Part shown: positions 33,260-45,337 of the stretch, one piece after another | Layout of the letters: every line of letters starts with the position of its first letter | Position numbering within the stretch: position 1 is the first letter of the stretch | From: Halichoerus grypus | Lineage: Eukaryota; Chordata; Mammalia; Carnivora; Phocidae | Length of the DNA: 64,000 bases | NCBI RefSeq assembly: GCF_964656455.1 | Contig: NC_135715.1 | Span: 172,142,437-172,206,436, forward strand | Reading direction: 5' to 3' | The notes under the pieces: model-generated | What the model was told of the DNA's origin: nothing | The model's database searches: none | What the model saw: the letters and a program-made list of their open reading frames with translations, nothing else | Position numbers and translations under genes: made by a program

Positions 33260-36200
33260 GCATATCATTATGTAGCTGGAGAGTTATCTGTTCAAGACCC
33301 TCCCTCATTTTACAGCAGAGAAAAATGATCACTGATCACATAAAATTTGTTCCTTTAACGTATCTTTTTAAAGATAAAAATGTTTTGATCACATTGATAT
33401 TTGTTTTATTTTTCTTTAAAATAGCGCCAAATCTTTCAAGGTGTTTAAATAAATGAATTACTGAATTGCAGGATCATAAAGCTAGAAGGGAATTTAGAAA
33501 TCAGCTAGTGGTATCCACTCATTTTACAAAGGAGGAGACTAAAAATCTACTTTAGAAAATTCCCTTTTGTAATTGCCTTCTTCAGTGGTTTTTGAGCTAT
33601 ATGAGAAAACTAGGCTCATAACTTTAGCTCACCTTATTTTTGAAACCCCAAACCTTATAATCCAATTTAACCAACACTACTTTATTCACTAGTCTTGACT
33701 TTTGGCAATTTCTAAAAAATCAAATCCCCCGTCAAAGGACGAATATTTGCCACTATTGAAGATAGTCAAAGAAATTAGCTTCAGGCTCTGAAAGCAATTT
33801 CAAGAGAAGCTCTAAAACTGTTTCCAGTGAAGGTAGTTCTGCTGGACTGTGTAGATCCTGTCAAGGCAGCCACTTTGAATGGAATAGAGTAATTTGGATC
33901 TGTAATTTCAGCTTTGTTTCTTGAAGAGTAGAAACATATATCAAGAGTATGGAAAATAGTAGTCATCCATCCCATAACAACTACCATAACCGAGATTTGA
34001 ATAAAAGATTTTAAATCGTGCTTCAGTCTTTGCCCAACAATCTACACCTGTGATCTTGAATGCACCCTCTGCATTTTGTAGTTGTCAGCTATTTGAGTTT
34101 AGGATAGTCTACCACGAGTTCTGTCATTAACTCTGGATTTCTTTAACATGTTCTTCCCATATCATATCTAATAGCAGGACTAGATTTATAACGATCTAGA
34201 TTATCATCTCAGTTCCAATGCTTTCATCCTTCTGTTCAGCTCATACTTTCTCCATATTCACACATCTTGACTGATACTTAAAACCTAACCTTTAGAGTTT
34301 TATGACATAGTTCCTGAATTATAAGTAAGTTTTTATGTGGCTTGTTCACTTTATTGTTTGTGGCCAGATGGAACACCAGTGTTGGGAAAGATTCTGTGGC
34401 TGCATCTGGTCTCAGTGGGAAGGAATTCCACATTTTGTTAAGGCTGCCATGATCAAAGAGACAAAGTAGCTACATAAATATTGATGACCCTTCTTTGGAT
34501 GACTGCTTTGATTCTCACCGCAAAAGGGAATATCTCTACAATAGATAGTGCTTTAATAGATTGTTAGCCAATTATACCATAGAAGGAATAGAAGGTTTCC
34601 ATTGTGTAGAATTAGACAGCTCATACAACCAGTAAGTCTCGGGAACACAGGATGTCACTATGAAGGAAAATGAAACCGAACTGGTGCAAAGACTTCCAGA
34701 CTTCACAGTTTTACCTTGTTTAATTGCTTTTAAGTGTTTCTTCAATTTGGTGTAATTGCCTCCTTTCACCATTCAGAAATATTGCAGAAACCTGAAATAT
34801 TCATATTATCACTTATGTTTCCAGGACACTGATTTAATCTTAGCTCCATTGTTCTGAGACAGGTTGATTTCCCAAGCTATCATTTGCCTGCAGGGAGGGC
34901 AGAATTTATCATCGTCACAGCACATGCTGGACAAAACCTTGGTGGAAGTATTTTGCAGTATTCCTGGATATTGAATCAGGAGAAATCATGTCATCTTCTA
35001 TCTGACTCACATCTATGGTCAGCGCCCACAGTGTTGGATGCCCAGTCAATGCCAGGTGTTTGGAAGCTACTCTCCTGTCACCTGTCTGGGGTTCAGAGAT
35101 TGTGAATTTAACAAGTCAAAACTCTTTTTTTTTTTTTTTTGCCTGCAGTAATAACTAGGTACAAGAAGGTAAGCAATCAGAAAAGTTTGAGATCAGTTCC
35201 CACGGGTACACATTAACCCTAAAAACCTGAATCAGTTCATAATCCACGAGTTATACCTGCTCTATAACCCCTAGAACTTCTCCTGTCCCATATTTCTCTC
35301 TCTGCTCGCCTCTCACTGGTCTCTTTCTCTCCCCAACCCCCCATGTTGATGTTTATTTTCTTTTTCCTATTTTCTATCTCACTTTGCTGTAGTCATTCAG
35401 AACTAAATAGAGTGCCAACCTCTGAACCAATCTGTAGTACATTGTTGTGACCTGAATCCCATTTTCTCAGTTACCAATAAATTGCAATTCATTCTTCACA
35501 GCTTCCTGACATAACCTCTGACTGGTTCACACTAAATCTTTACTATATCCCAGATATCTAACCTGATCTAGACTCTAGTTCACTTCTATGGCAACTCAAT
35601 ATGTCTTTCGAGGAGGAGAGTTATCCTAGTTAGCATTACCTAGTATTTTCTTAAAGTTTGAGGCAATATTCAAAAATTTGGGAGAAATTATGTTAATTAA
35701 GGACAAAGACTTAAAACAAATCTTCAATTTCTAATGTGATTCCAGCTTGAAGAAACATGACACTTGGTTACAGAATGGCTGAACTTTACATTTTCTTTCA
35801 TTTTATTACGAAAAAAGTTGCAAAACACCAAAGTATGCATATTTTCTCAAGTCAAGACTTAGCTTTGGTAGGTTGGAAAGTTTTCTGAACTCTTTCTATT
35901 AGAAGTAATTGGATGTGTGCATAAGATGAATTACAATTCAAACCAGTCACCGCCAGCATACCAATTGGCTTCCCTGAATACAACAAATTCACTACTGGTG
36001 AATTCTCAAAATTCAGTTTGGCAAACTGAGGTAGAAAAATACAACTTTTCATACCACCAGTTATTCAACATATACATTAGTTTGTGTAGCTGAGTATTTG
36101 TCAGTGACACAACCCCATTATTTCCGCTTTCTTTCACAGACTGAAGATCTCACACCACGTAAACACTACTCCTCACCACAACCACCGCCCTGCCACTGCT

Positions 36201-36857
36201 CGTTAGAAACAGGCTACTGCGATATTCCTTTAAAATCCTTCCCAAATAGAGAGCTTACTCTTCATTTCTTAGAACAATCTCATCTCTGGTGTCTGATATG
36301 GATAACAGATCAAAGATACGCTATGAATTATCTGGGTGGAAAATGAAAAGAAAAACACATTGTGAACAGTTTACTCCTATAACGTTGAAAGAGGGTCTTC
36401 ATCCCTTTATTAGAAGGAATGATGATGGGGTAGAGAGAAGCAAATTGGTAGCCATGCATGCCTATGCCACCAGCAGTTGAGTCTAAATGAGTCTACCTGA
36501 ACTCCTTCTTGTTAGCCAGCTCTTTGTTTCTGCCGAATCTCAACTGAGATGCATTTTAAAGTCATTGCATGGTCACTGGCAGGAAGAACTTTCAAAAACC
36601 TCTAAAATGGCTTTTTTGTTTGTTTGTTTAAAAATAGAATGTCAGTGGCCAAAAGGAGACTTTAAAATGAATGAAATAACACCCTGAAAAGGCAGGGCAA
36701 GGTGGATAGAAGACAAGGTGTCTTTGAGCAAGTCAGCCTAGGACTGCCTAAGAGATCACATTTCCTACAGGGCATGTGAATAGCTCTTCCCATAATATAT
36801 CAAGAATTAGAACTATTGGAAGAAGAAAACACAAAAGGTACAGCCTGAGGGCAAATG
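33260..36857. other. No gene; largely unassigned, SINE-free
   Basis: About 3.6 kb without SINEs. 33465-33550 (ATCATAAAGCTAGAAGGGAA, CACTCATTTTACAAAGGAGG) resembles an old MIR/CR1-type repeat. A T-run lies at 35127-35141. No exon or promoter recognised. Confidence 0.4.
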
Positions 36858-37690
36858 TTGGTGTAGAGGCCAAGGACAGACTGCTCCAAAGTGTGCCACA
36901 TTATCGTACTGATTATTTTACATAAAAGTTACTTAAGAGACAGCCTGTGCATGAAGGACACTCAGACCCTCCTCTGTCCCCCTGAAAACAGGAAATAAAT
37001 CTCCCCTTTGAAAGGCACCCTCCCTGTACCAAGAGGTAAGGAGACAACCATATCACCAGAGAGGGGGAATTCATGCCTAGAGACTACAAACAATGCTTGT
37101 TACTTTTTACTAATTTACTCTGGCCCAAATTGTGCTTAGGATTCCTTACTAATTGAAGCTCCCAAAGTTACATTTACTTTGTCCTGTTACTTCCTCACAG
37201 ATTTATTGTCTTTTTGTCTAAAAAGTACAAATGTTGGTACCTTGGTCATTTTGTTGGGTCTCAACTTTATTTTTAAAAAAATTTTTAAAAGAAGATTTTA
37301 TTTATTTATTTATTTGAGAGAGAGAGAGAGGGAGAGGGCGCATGGGGGGAGGGGCAGAGGAGACAAGCAGGGACAGGGAGATGGACAAGCAGACTCTCTA
37401 CTGAGCATGGAGCTCTATACGGGGCTCACTCTCATGACCCTGAGATCATGACCTGAGCTGAAATCAAGAGTCGGCTGCTTAACAACTGAGCCACCCAGGA
37501 ACCCCAGGGGCTCAACTTTATTATTGATTCTCCATGTGCACATAACAAAACTTTGGGCTTTTTTTTTTCCCCCTCCTGTTATTCTGTCTCATATCAGTTT
37601 AATTCCTAAACCAGGTAGAAGAACACCAAGGGAGGGGGAGGAAAGAAATTTCTCCCTCCCCAACCTCAGTAATAGGAGGGAAAGTCTCCA
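36858..37690 (+). mobile_element. Possible ERV LTR, split by SINE
   Basis: Contains GAGGCCAAGGACAGACTGCT, a CTCCCTGTACC region, TTTGTTGGGTCTCAACTTTA, and after the SINE ATGTGCACATAACAAAACTT and TCTCATATCAGTTTAATTCC. The layout recalls an ERV LTR plus the start of the internal region. Family and ends are not certain. Confidence 0.4.
37272..37506 (-). mobile_element. Can-SINE, minus strand, older subfamily
   Basis: Long T-rich tail, GCTGAAATCAAGAGTCGGCT variant near the head, and end CTGAGCCACCCAGGAACCCC. Target-site duplication GGGTCTCAACTTTATT (37256-37271) and GGGGCTCAACTTTATT (37507-37522). Confidence 0.96.
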
Positions 37691-37889
37691 GGGAAAATCA
37701 GAAACACATGGAGAGTACAGATTACAGGAAAAAATAAAATAAAAACAAGCTTGAGTCACAGAAGTAAAAGGATTAAGGCAATAAGTAGCATAAAAATTTA
37801 AAACAAGGAAGAGAAACTGAAAAGTAAAGCAAACTTGTAAGGATTTTCACTAAAGGTAGCAAAGTTCTAGTAAAAATGGTTATATCTAG

Positions 37890-38109
37890 GGATGCCTGGG
37901 TGGCACAGCCAGTTAAGTGTCCAACTCTTGGTTTCAGCTTGGGTCATGATCTCAGGGTCGTGGGATTGAGCCCCGCATCCAGCTCTGCACTCAGCATAGA
38001 GTCTGCTTGGGTTTCTCTCTCTCCCTCTCCCTCTGCCTCTTCCCACGCCTCCCTCCTCCTCCATGTGCACACACACACACTCTCTCTGTCTAAAATAAAT
38101 GAATCTTTA
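37890..38109 (+). mobile_element. Can-SINE, plus strand, perfect 18-bp TSD
   Basis: Body CCAACTCTTGGTTTCAGCTT, a CT-rich region with an (AC)n run and a short tail. The target duplication AAAAATGGTTATATCTAG is perfect over 18 bp (37872-37889 and 38110-38127). Confidence 0.97.
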
Positions 38110-38127
38110 AAAAATGGTTATATCTAG

Positions 38128-39766
38128 ACGTTGAAATAGTTATTCTGTCTTAATCACAATGGGGATACAAATCCAGATAGAAGTTCTCCTTGAGATGATG
38201 GACCGCTCATGTCATGGAAAAAATTAGGATTTTGTGAGAGAAACAAAGAGAAAAGTTGATCTGGAAGACAGAAGGAGAAGACTTAACTGAGATCCTTGTG
38301 AAAATCTCCAGTAGGAGTCTGAGAATCTTGTCACCAACATATGACACAAATTTTCTTTAAGAGAACAATAAACAGATATTCAACTATTCTCACACAAGGA
38401 ATTGCCTTTTGAAATATGTGCTGAATATTTGTCCTAAGGGAGCATGAGTAACACCTAGGACTCTCATGCCTAAAGTGCTTTTCTTAGGGATTCTCTTTGC
38501 TTATTCTCTTTATATACAAGTCTCACTGGTGAAGAAGAGATGTGTACCTTTTTATTCCCAAATAAGACAAAAGGGAGTTGCAACTGGATCTTATCAAACC
38601 CACATATTCTGTATGGAGGAAAGTGGTAAAAATGGGCCCCAACCCTCTTTGTGCTGGAAACATCTCAGGAAATCTTGTGTAGAGGGGTGGCTGGAGCTCC
38701 TAAGGAGAGGCAGATTTGTTGTGAGAACACCAGTGTTCAAGCTTTGGGGCCACCTCACTTGTAGGGGTCTCACAACAGAAGTTAGTGCTTCGGGTATGAT
38801 CTGATGTTTTTGCTATATTTTTTTATGTGAATAATGTCTATTAATTTTATCATTGTTCATCCCTTTGTTTCCTATCCCATTATTTTTATCTGAAATTCTT
38901 TTAGTCCTTTAATATATAACTTTATGTATGACAGAGACAGTACCATTTATATTGTCCAAATTAGTATCAGTAATGTCTCATTTGTTTGAGACATTTTTAA
39001 AATGATTATAGAATGGGTCTCTGAACAACTGTCTCTCATAATTATTTTTATGTGTGGACTCTATTAAGTCTTAATGCAACCAGTCAATCCTTCTGGAGGC
39101 CCAGCCACCAACAACTCCCTGGCTCCTATTTCCTGCTCTTACCCATTTGAGAGGGATTGAGAGACAGTTCCTCTTACCTTAGTTCTGATTTTAAAGAAAA
39201 TCTCAGGTGGGTGCAATGTCTGTTTTTTTACAACATTTTAGATATCAGTTTATTTTGGTAATTTTGTGTTCTTTTTCTTAAGGAGGACTCTCAAACTGTA
39301 TAAAGCTTCAGGACCACAAAGCCTATTTAGCTTCTGACTGGGCCAAACCTGTCTTTGACCACCCTTGAGGTGGTACACAGCACCAGGTTGGAGAATTAGA
39401 GCAGTTCAAATGATTCAAAGGCCTGATTGATGTGGCAGTTGATAGGGAATATAGTTATACATTGTTGTTGACCCACCCTTCCCATAAAGTTGTAATCAAA
39501 AGATTCAAATGCTGTTTAGACTAGAATAGGAAATTTTCTCAAATATTGGCAGATATTAGAACATTATGTCATCCAGTGTAAGGAATTATTGCCAAGATAG
39601 TTTGGAGGACAGAGGGGGATATAGGGAAGAGATGGTAGGGATTCAATATAGGATTTACTAACTTATAGAATAAAAATGTAAGTTTTTATGTTTATTTTAA
39701 TTCTTCAATTAAATAACATTTCCCATGAAAAATGCTCAAGTTTTTTCTAGGTTTTTTTTTAATAAA
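38128..39766. other. No recognised feature
   Basis: Unassigned. A 112-codon frame at 38466-38804 shows no domain I recognise and lies in non-coding-looking DNA. Confidence 0.4.
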
Positions 39767-39977
39767 TTAAAAAAAAATTTTTAAATATTATATTAATTTA
39801 TTTATTTAAGACAGTGAGAGAGAGGGGGGGCGGAACACAAGCACAGGAAGAGCAGAGGGAGAGGGAGAAGCAGACTCCCTGCTGAGTGAGCCTGATATGG
39901 GTCTCCATCCCAGGAGTCTGGGATCACAGCCTGAGCCAAAGGCAGACACCCAACCAACTGAGCCACCCAAGTGCTCC
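39767..39977 (-). mobile_element. Can-SINE, minus strand
   Basis: Reverse element with an AT-rich tail, GAGAGAGAGGGGGGGCGGAA and head complement CTGAGCCACCCAAGTGCTCC. Lacks part of the central CCTGCTGAGC...GAGCCTGAT region. Target duplication unclear. Confidence 0.9.
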
Positions 39978-39997
39978 AATAAATGTTTTTAAAGCCT

Positions 39998-40171
39998 GGG
40001 GCACCTGGGTGACTCAGTCATTAAGCGTCTGCCTTCGGCTCAGGTCATGATCCCAGGGTCCTGGGATCGAGCCCTGCATCGGGCTCCCTGCTCAGCAGGG
40101 AGTCTTCTTCTCCCTCACGACCCCGAGATCAAGAGTCGAATGCTCTTCCAATTGAACAAACCAGGTGCCCC
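39998..40171. mobile_element. Inverted Can-SINE chimera, no tails
   Basis: 39998-40116 is a plus-strand SINE from head GGGGCACCTGGGTGACTCAG to TCTTCTTCTCCCTC. At 40117 it joins, without a tail, the reverse complement of a short-type SINE head (ACGACCCCGAGATCAAGAGT to CCAGGTGCCCC, 40117-40171). The unit therefore begins and ends with inverted SINE heads and has no A-tail at either end. Confidence 0.88.
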
Positions 40172-40489
40172 TATTTTCTGTTTAAAATCCCAATTTTAAG
40201 AGCCTTAACCAGGCATTGTTTGTAGCAAAAACACCTAGTATAGGGACCAAGGACAACCTGGTTAATAGGATATTGCTTAAGAGAGGATGAGAGGAGGTAG
40301 TTTCAGAATTAACCTATCAATCGTGAAGGTCTCCTCACTAAGCCTTTAAAACTGTTGTAGAGAAAAGAACTGGCAAACACTTCACTTCCCACACTAGAGA
40401 GAAATGGCTAAAGTTTAGGAATTAATCATACTTGGGAGTCACTCTGGAAAAAAAAAAAATGAGTCAATAAATTAGAGTAATGTACTCAT
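40172..40489. other. No recognised feature
   Basis: Unassigned AT-rich DNA with an A-run near 40448-40459. Confidence 0.45.
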
Positions 40490-40672
40490 GGGGCACCTGG
40501 GTGGTGCAGTCAGTTGAGCATCTGACTCCTGATTTAGGCCAGGGTGCTGAGATTGAGTTCCACGTCAGGCTCCTATGTGCTCAGGGAGAGTCTGCTTGAG
40601 ATTCTTTCTCTCCTTTTGCCCCTCCTCCCATCACACGTGCTCTCTCTCTAAAAATAAATAAATAAAAGCTTT
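40490..40672 (+). mobile_element. Can-SINE, plus strand
   Basis: Head GGGGCACCTGGGTGGTGCAG, body CTGACTCCTGATTTAGGCCA, tail AAAAATAAATAAATAAAAGC. No clear target duplication. Confidence 0.92.
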
Positions 40673-40813
40673 TTAAAAATTGGATATTTCACTTGTGAAT
40701 TCAGATCTCTGAAGAGAGAGGAGATGACAACACTATATTCCTGCAAAACAGCAATTATCGTGCCCTTTGCAAAGGCATGCCAGCTCATTCTACGTTGCTA
40801 TATTCTCCATTTT

Positions 40814-40922
40814 TAAAAAAGATTTTTTTTAAAAGTAATCTCAACACCCAACATGGGGCTCAAATTCACAACCCCGAGATCAAGAGTCGCACACTCCACT
40901 GACTGAATCCACCAGTCGCCCC
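40814..40922 (-). mobile_element. Short-type Can-SINE, minus strand
   Basis: Reads AAGTAATCTCAACACCCAAC, ATGGGGCTCAAATTCACAAC and ends with a decayed head CACCAGTCGCCCC. Target-site duplication TCTCCATTTT at about 40804-40813 and 40929-40938, the second copy a few bases past the head. Confidence 0.88.
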
Positions 40923-40938
40923 TATAAATCTCCATTTT

Positions 40939-42782
40939 GCCCATTTGCATCAAGTCTACTTCATTCATTCCTATTACCTACTTGGAGTCCAAATGCATCA
41001 ATTTGTGATCCTTGGTTTAGAATGCTTAACTGCAACACATACTGATGCAAATATTGGGGGAAAAATGTGACAAGGAGGCTCCTGCTTCAGCATTACTAAC
41101 AGATCAGAGCCATTTCTTCCTCACCTGTCCTTGAGACTTGGGTATTCTTTCGGCGGGGGGTGGGGGGGTGGGGGGGTAGGATTTCAGGCAGGTGACTGGC
41201 AACTAGAGACCTTTGGAGGTGGGGATGTTCCCTGGGGCCCTGGGAGCTAAATGAGGTGTGGAGAAACCCACGGGGGGATCTCTTTGGCAGGATACAATTC
41301 TTAGGTGTCTTCCCTTTTAGTACTCAACTATCATCTTTTGCCATCTATATTATACTTCTCTTCTGAAATTGCGCTAGTCTTTTAGTAAAGAAATTTGCAT
41401 TTGGCTAAACATCTGGTGTCCTAGTCTTTAAGAGATTAAAGTGACGAGTTAATAAAAGGAAAGGAGGCTTTCTTATTCCATGAATCCCTGGCACCAGGAA
41501 AGAGGGTAGTTCTGATTATCTAGTGCTGCACGACAAGCACCTTTAAAAACTTAAGCCATGAAGTAACGACCATATTATTATGTTCACAAATCTGCCAACT
41601 GGGGCAGGATCTCTGTGGGGATATGCATGTGGCTGAGGGCTGGAGCAGCTGCCCATGTAGGTCCCTCTCTCCATGCAGTGTCAGGGTCTCTCCACGTGGT
41701 CTTCCCAGGAAGTTTCTCTAGCAAGGTGACCTCAGGGAGGTCAGAATTTTTATATACCAGCTGAGCGCTCGAACAGTGAATGCAATGCTTCTTATATCCT
41801 TGCTTTGGCAAATTTTTAATGTCACTTCTGCAACATCCCTTGCACAGATACATCTCTTGGACCAGCACAGACTCAAGAGTTGAGGAATTAGACTATTCCC
41901 CTCAATGAGAGAAGCTGCAAAGAATATGTGAACATATTTAATGTACCACTGTGGCTTTATAAGCTTACTGGATACACCATGACACAGATTTCAGGCAGTC
42001 ATTAGCATCACAGAAGGGAAACTCCATGGTGGAGCTGGATACCACAAGGATACAGGGGAACTCTTCAGGGGGATCCACTCGGCAGATCAAACCCTTGGAT
42101 TGCTCCTAAACAAAGAAAGAATGCTGCCATTGTGAAGGCGAATGAAGCAGGGCGGAGTGGTTTTTGTGAGCTTGTTGAATAGAAGGCAATAAATCAGTTG
42201 AAATAATGTCAACATCTCATATATTTTGGTGACACTTAACTCGTGATCTCAACATATGATATAATGCTGAAGAAAACGGAAAAGATTTCAGAGCAGCCAA
42301 AGTCTATATGTTAAAGTGTATTTATTTATTCATAAGAGGGCCATTCCAGGCTTGACTCAGAGAGCTCACTCTCTGTTACTTCACATACAATCAGAATAAA
42401 TGCAGCTTGTGGTATTTTAGCTGATAATACATTCTAAGTGGCTTTGTAGATTGGTGGGGGCGGGGATGGGAAATGCTGCTAGAGGTAAATTCACTGACAG
42501 CAACAAGAGATAACTCAGCTGTTAAGCCTGAATAGCTTCCAAACCCTGCCATCTTTCTCCCCTTTTCCAGGCTCTATTCCTTACTATACAAAACCCTGGG
42601 GCCAGCTGGTCTTTCCCTACAGACTCACCTTCATTCCCAGTTCCCAAGGTCAATAGAAACTTAAACTCTTGAAGAACCACTTTCTGAGGCTCAGCATTGA
42701 GTTATCTTTGTTGTGGAACTGACCCTGAAGTTTTGTCTCTGTTCTAATAACTGGGGACCCTCTCCTTCCTGAGCCCCACACT
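40939..42782. other. No gene; possible old repeat at 41510-41880
   Basis: 41510-41880 (TTATCTAGTGCTGCACGACA, CCACGTGGTCTTCCCAGGAA) looks like an ancient dispersed repeat of unassigned family. Remaining sequence is unassigned. Confidence 0.35.
41155..41176 (+). repeat. G-quadruplex-type tract
   Basis: Runs of 6, 7 and 7 G separated by single T. With loops of one base this is a strong candidate for an intramolecular G-quadruplex. Confidence 0.85.
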
Positions 42783-42795
42783 TCTCCTAATTCTT

Positions 42796-42968
42796 TTTTT
42801 TTTTTTTTAATTTGACAGAGAAAGAGACAGTGAGACAGGGAACACAAGCAGGGGGAGTGGGAGAGGGAGAAGCAGGCTTCCCGTGAAGCAGGGAGCCCGA
42901 TGCGGGGCTCAATCCCAGGACCCTGGGACCATGACCTGAGCCCAATGACTGAGCCATCCAGGCACCCC
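42796..42968 (-). mobile_element. Can-SINE, minus strand, 13-bp TSD
   Basis: Reverse element lacking a few bases near the head (GAGCCCAATGACTGAGCC). Target-site duplication TCTCCTAATTCTT at 42783-42795 and 42969-42981, perfect. Confidence 0.96.
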
Positions 42969-42981
42969 TCTCCTAATTCTT

Positions 42982-43552
42982 CTACCTGGGCTTTAGTCTA
43001 GATCCTGGTTTTCAGGGTGTTATATTGATACGTGATCTCCAAATCCTTCCTGGACTGGGGGTTCTGCCCTCCTAGAGCTACACGCAGTCCATGCATCCCT
43101 GTTTAGTGAAGACCACTTCCAATGCCAACTTCCTGTCGGCTGAACTACTAAGCATTCCCAGTCCAAGCCCCCAAAGTCAAGTCCTCCTCGTGTTAGGATG
43201 CCCTGATCCTTCACTGTGAAACTCTGTTGCTGACTATACAGGCAACAGCTGAAGAATTGAGAGGATGACCAAATCTGGACCCTCTGTCGCTCTCTCTTGT
43301 CAGCGCCATCTATTGTCTGAGTGTGCTCATCCCTCTCTGGTGGCGGGTCCAGGGCTAGATGGTGTAGATGCTATTTCTCTCCCTGCCAGCCCCATCGTGC
43401 TCTAAATGGTTGGCCACTGGCCATGTCCTCTTGATGTGCTAGTATGACCTCCACACCCCCAAAATAAGGAGCAAAAATAAATGTCTATAAAACAAATGCA
43501 AAATCAAAAGGAAGAGTATGGACTTATTTTGTTAACAAACACCTCAAGAATG
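42982..43552. other. No recognised feature
   Basis: Unassigned; no gene. Confidence 0.45.
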
Positions 43553-44300
43553 ATAAGACTAACTCACATTTATTGGGTCCTGCCGATGTGTCAGCCACTC
43601 TTCTAAGCCCTTTACATGTATGAACTCATTTCTTCCTCACAACAACTTGGTCAAGTAGTGCTATTATTACTCTCCTTTTGTGGATGAGGCCACTAAGGCA
43701 CTAGAGTGTAAGTAACTACAAATGGTCTCCGATTTATGATGGTTGGACTTACAATTTTATGACTGTATGGTACTGTAAAGGTTATATGCATTCAGTAGAA
43801 GCTGTGCTTCAAGTTTTGAATTTGGATCTTTTCTTGGACTAGCGATAAGCAGCATGATCTTCTCTTGTGATGCTGGGCAGTGGCCTTGACCTGCAACGCA
43901 CAGGGTAAACAACCGATACACTTACAACCATATGTACCCATACAGCTAAGCTGGTTTTCATTTTCAGTACAGTATTCCATAAATTACATGAGATATTCAA
44001 CACTATATTATCAAACAGGCTTTGTGTTAGATAATTTTGTCCAACTGTACGCTAACATAGTCTTCTGAGCACATTTCAGGTAGGCTAGGCTAAGCTATGA
44101 TGTTCTGCACGTTAAGTGTTTTAAAAGCACTTTGACTTATTGTATTTTCAATTTATCGTGGGTTTTTCAGGATGTAACCCCAATGGAAGTTGGAAAGATC
44201 TGTAGTCCAGGTTGTAAGGCTGGGTAAGTGGGAGGGTTAAGTTTCAAACCTGATGATCTTGCCCCAGAATCCTCACTTCTTTTCATTTTCATAAGGTCTC
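43553..44300 (-). repeat. MIR element interrupted by Tigger
   Basis: Left part 43553-43713 (ACTCACATTTATTGGGTCCT, TTACATGTATGAACTCATTT, CTCACAACAACTTGGTCAAG) and right part 44205-44300 (GTAAGGCTGGGTAAGTGGGA) together make one reverse MIR. The DNA transposon between them is therefore the younger insertion. Confidence 0.7.
43715..44203. mobile_element. Tigger-family DNA transposon
   Basis: Contains TCCGATTTATGATGGTTGGA, AGTACAGTATTCCATAAATT, ACATGAGATATTCAACACT, GGCTTTGTGTTAGATAATTT, GGTAGGCTAGGCTAAGCTAT and ends TTTCAATTTATCGTGGGTTT. The ends are decayed inverted repeats beside TA dinucleotides. Short non-autonomous Tigger-type copy; no transposase frame. Confidence 0.75.
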
Positions 44301-44559
44301 AAAAGATGTCAGTGTGTCCTAGCCCAATATGATAACCCAAACCCATAATGATTGTCCCAAGTCATCAAAAATATTCACTTCTACTCTAGAGACTAGAAAA
44401 TTGTATAAAACACTTCAAGGAATTATCTCAAAATTGATTTAAAAATGATGGTACCCTACAAGGGGTCAGCTTCTTCTATCTGGAAAATTAACTTATGGAG
44501 AACCATAACAATGAGTTGTTACTGTCTTATAGCTATTCCTTTTTTATCAGATTTATTTA

Positions 44560-44780
44560 TTTTTACTTTTTTTAAACAATTTTTTAAAATTGTTATTTAT
44601 TTATTAGAGAGAGAGAGAGATAGTGAGAGCAGAAGTGGGGGGGGGGAAGGGCATAGAGAAAGGGAGCAGCAGATTCCCTGATGAGCAGGGAGCCTAATGT
44701 AGGGCTAGATCCCAGGACCCTGGGATCATGACCTGAGCCGAAGGCAGACCGTTAACTGACTAAGCCGCCCAGGTGCTCCT
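44560..44780 (-). mobile_element. Can-SINE, minus strand, about 21-bp TSD
   Basis: Reverse element with a long AT tail and an 11-G run. The flanks CTTTTTTATCAGATTTATTTA (left) and CTTTTTTCATCAGATTTATTTA (right, 44781-44802) differ by one base. Confidence 0.95.
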
Positions 44781-44802
44781 CTTTTTTCATCAGATTTATT
44801 TA

Positions 44803-45108
44803 ATATTTGAATTATACCTCATCTTTAATTTAGACCTAAATCTTTATAGGACATAGGTGCATATGGAGTTACACCAGAAATGATTTTATTTATGGTGGAA
44901 AATATTTTGATGCTAAGTAACTTTTGGATCATATAGCTCTTTCAGAGTTAAGACAGACTATAATCAAAAGTGGTGCATTAGAATCCCATTTGAAAAACAA
45001 TAGACTCTGAACTGAAAATAATTGATCCTTTTTCCCCTCTGTAACACGTTTGTAGAACTTAGATAATAGCTATCCATTCCATTTTTCTAAAACTTTGGCC
45101 AGGTGACT
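44803..45108. other. No recognised feature
   Basis: AT-rich, unassigned. Confidence 0.45.
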
Positions 45109-45125
45109 AAATATACTTTATTCCT

Positions 45126-45320
45126 TTTTTTTTTTTTTAAGATTTTATTTATTTGCGAGAGAGACAATGAGAGACAGAGAGCATGAGAGGGAGGAGGGTC
45201 AGAGGGAGAAGCAGACTCCCCGCTGAGCAGGGAGCCCGATGTGGGACTCGATCCCGGGACCCTGGGATCATGACCTGAGCCGAAGGCAGTCGCTTAACCA
45301 ACTGAGCCACCCAGGCGCCC
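45126..45320 (-). mobile_element. Can-SINE, minus strand, perfect 17-bp TSD
   Basis: Close to the family form (GGGACTCGATCCCGGGACCC and CCACCCAGGCGCCC). Target duplication AAATATACTTTATTCCT is perfect at 45109-45125 and 45321-45337. Likely one of the youngest insertions here. Confidence 0.97.
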
Positions 45321-45337
45321 AAATATACTTTATTCCT

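Noticed and set aside
38466..38804. 112-codon frame as a possible gene
   Set aside because: No recognised family, no neighbouring exon, and ordinary AT-rich surroundings.
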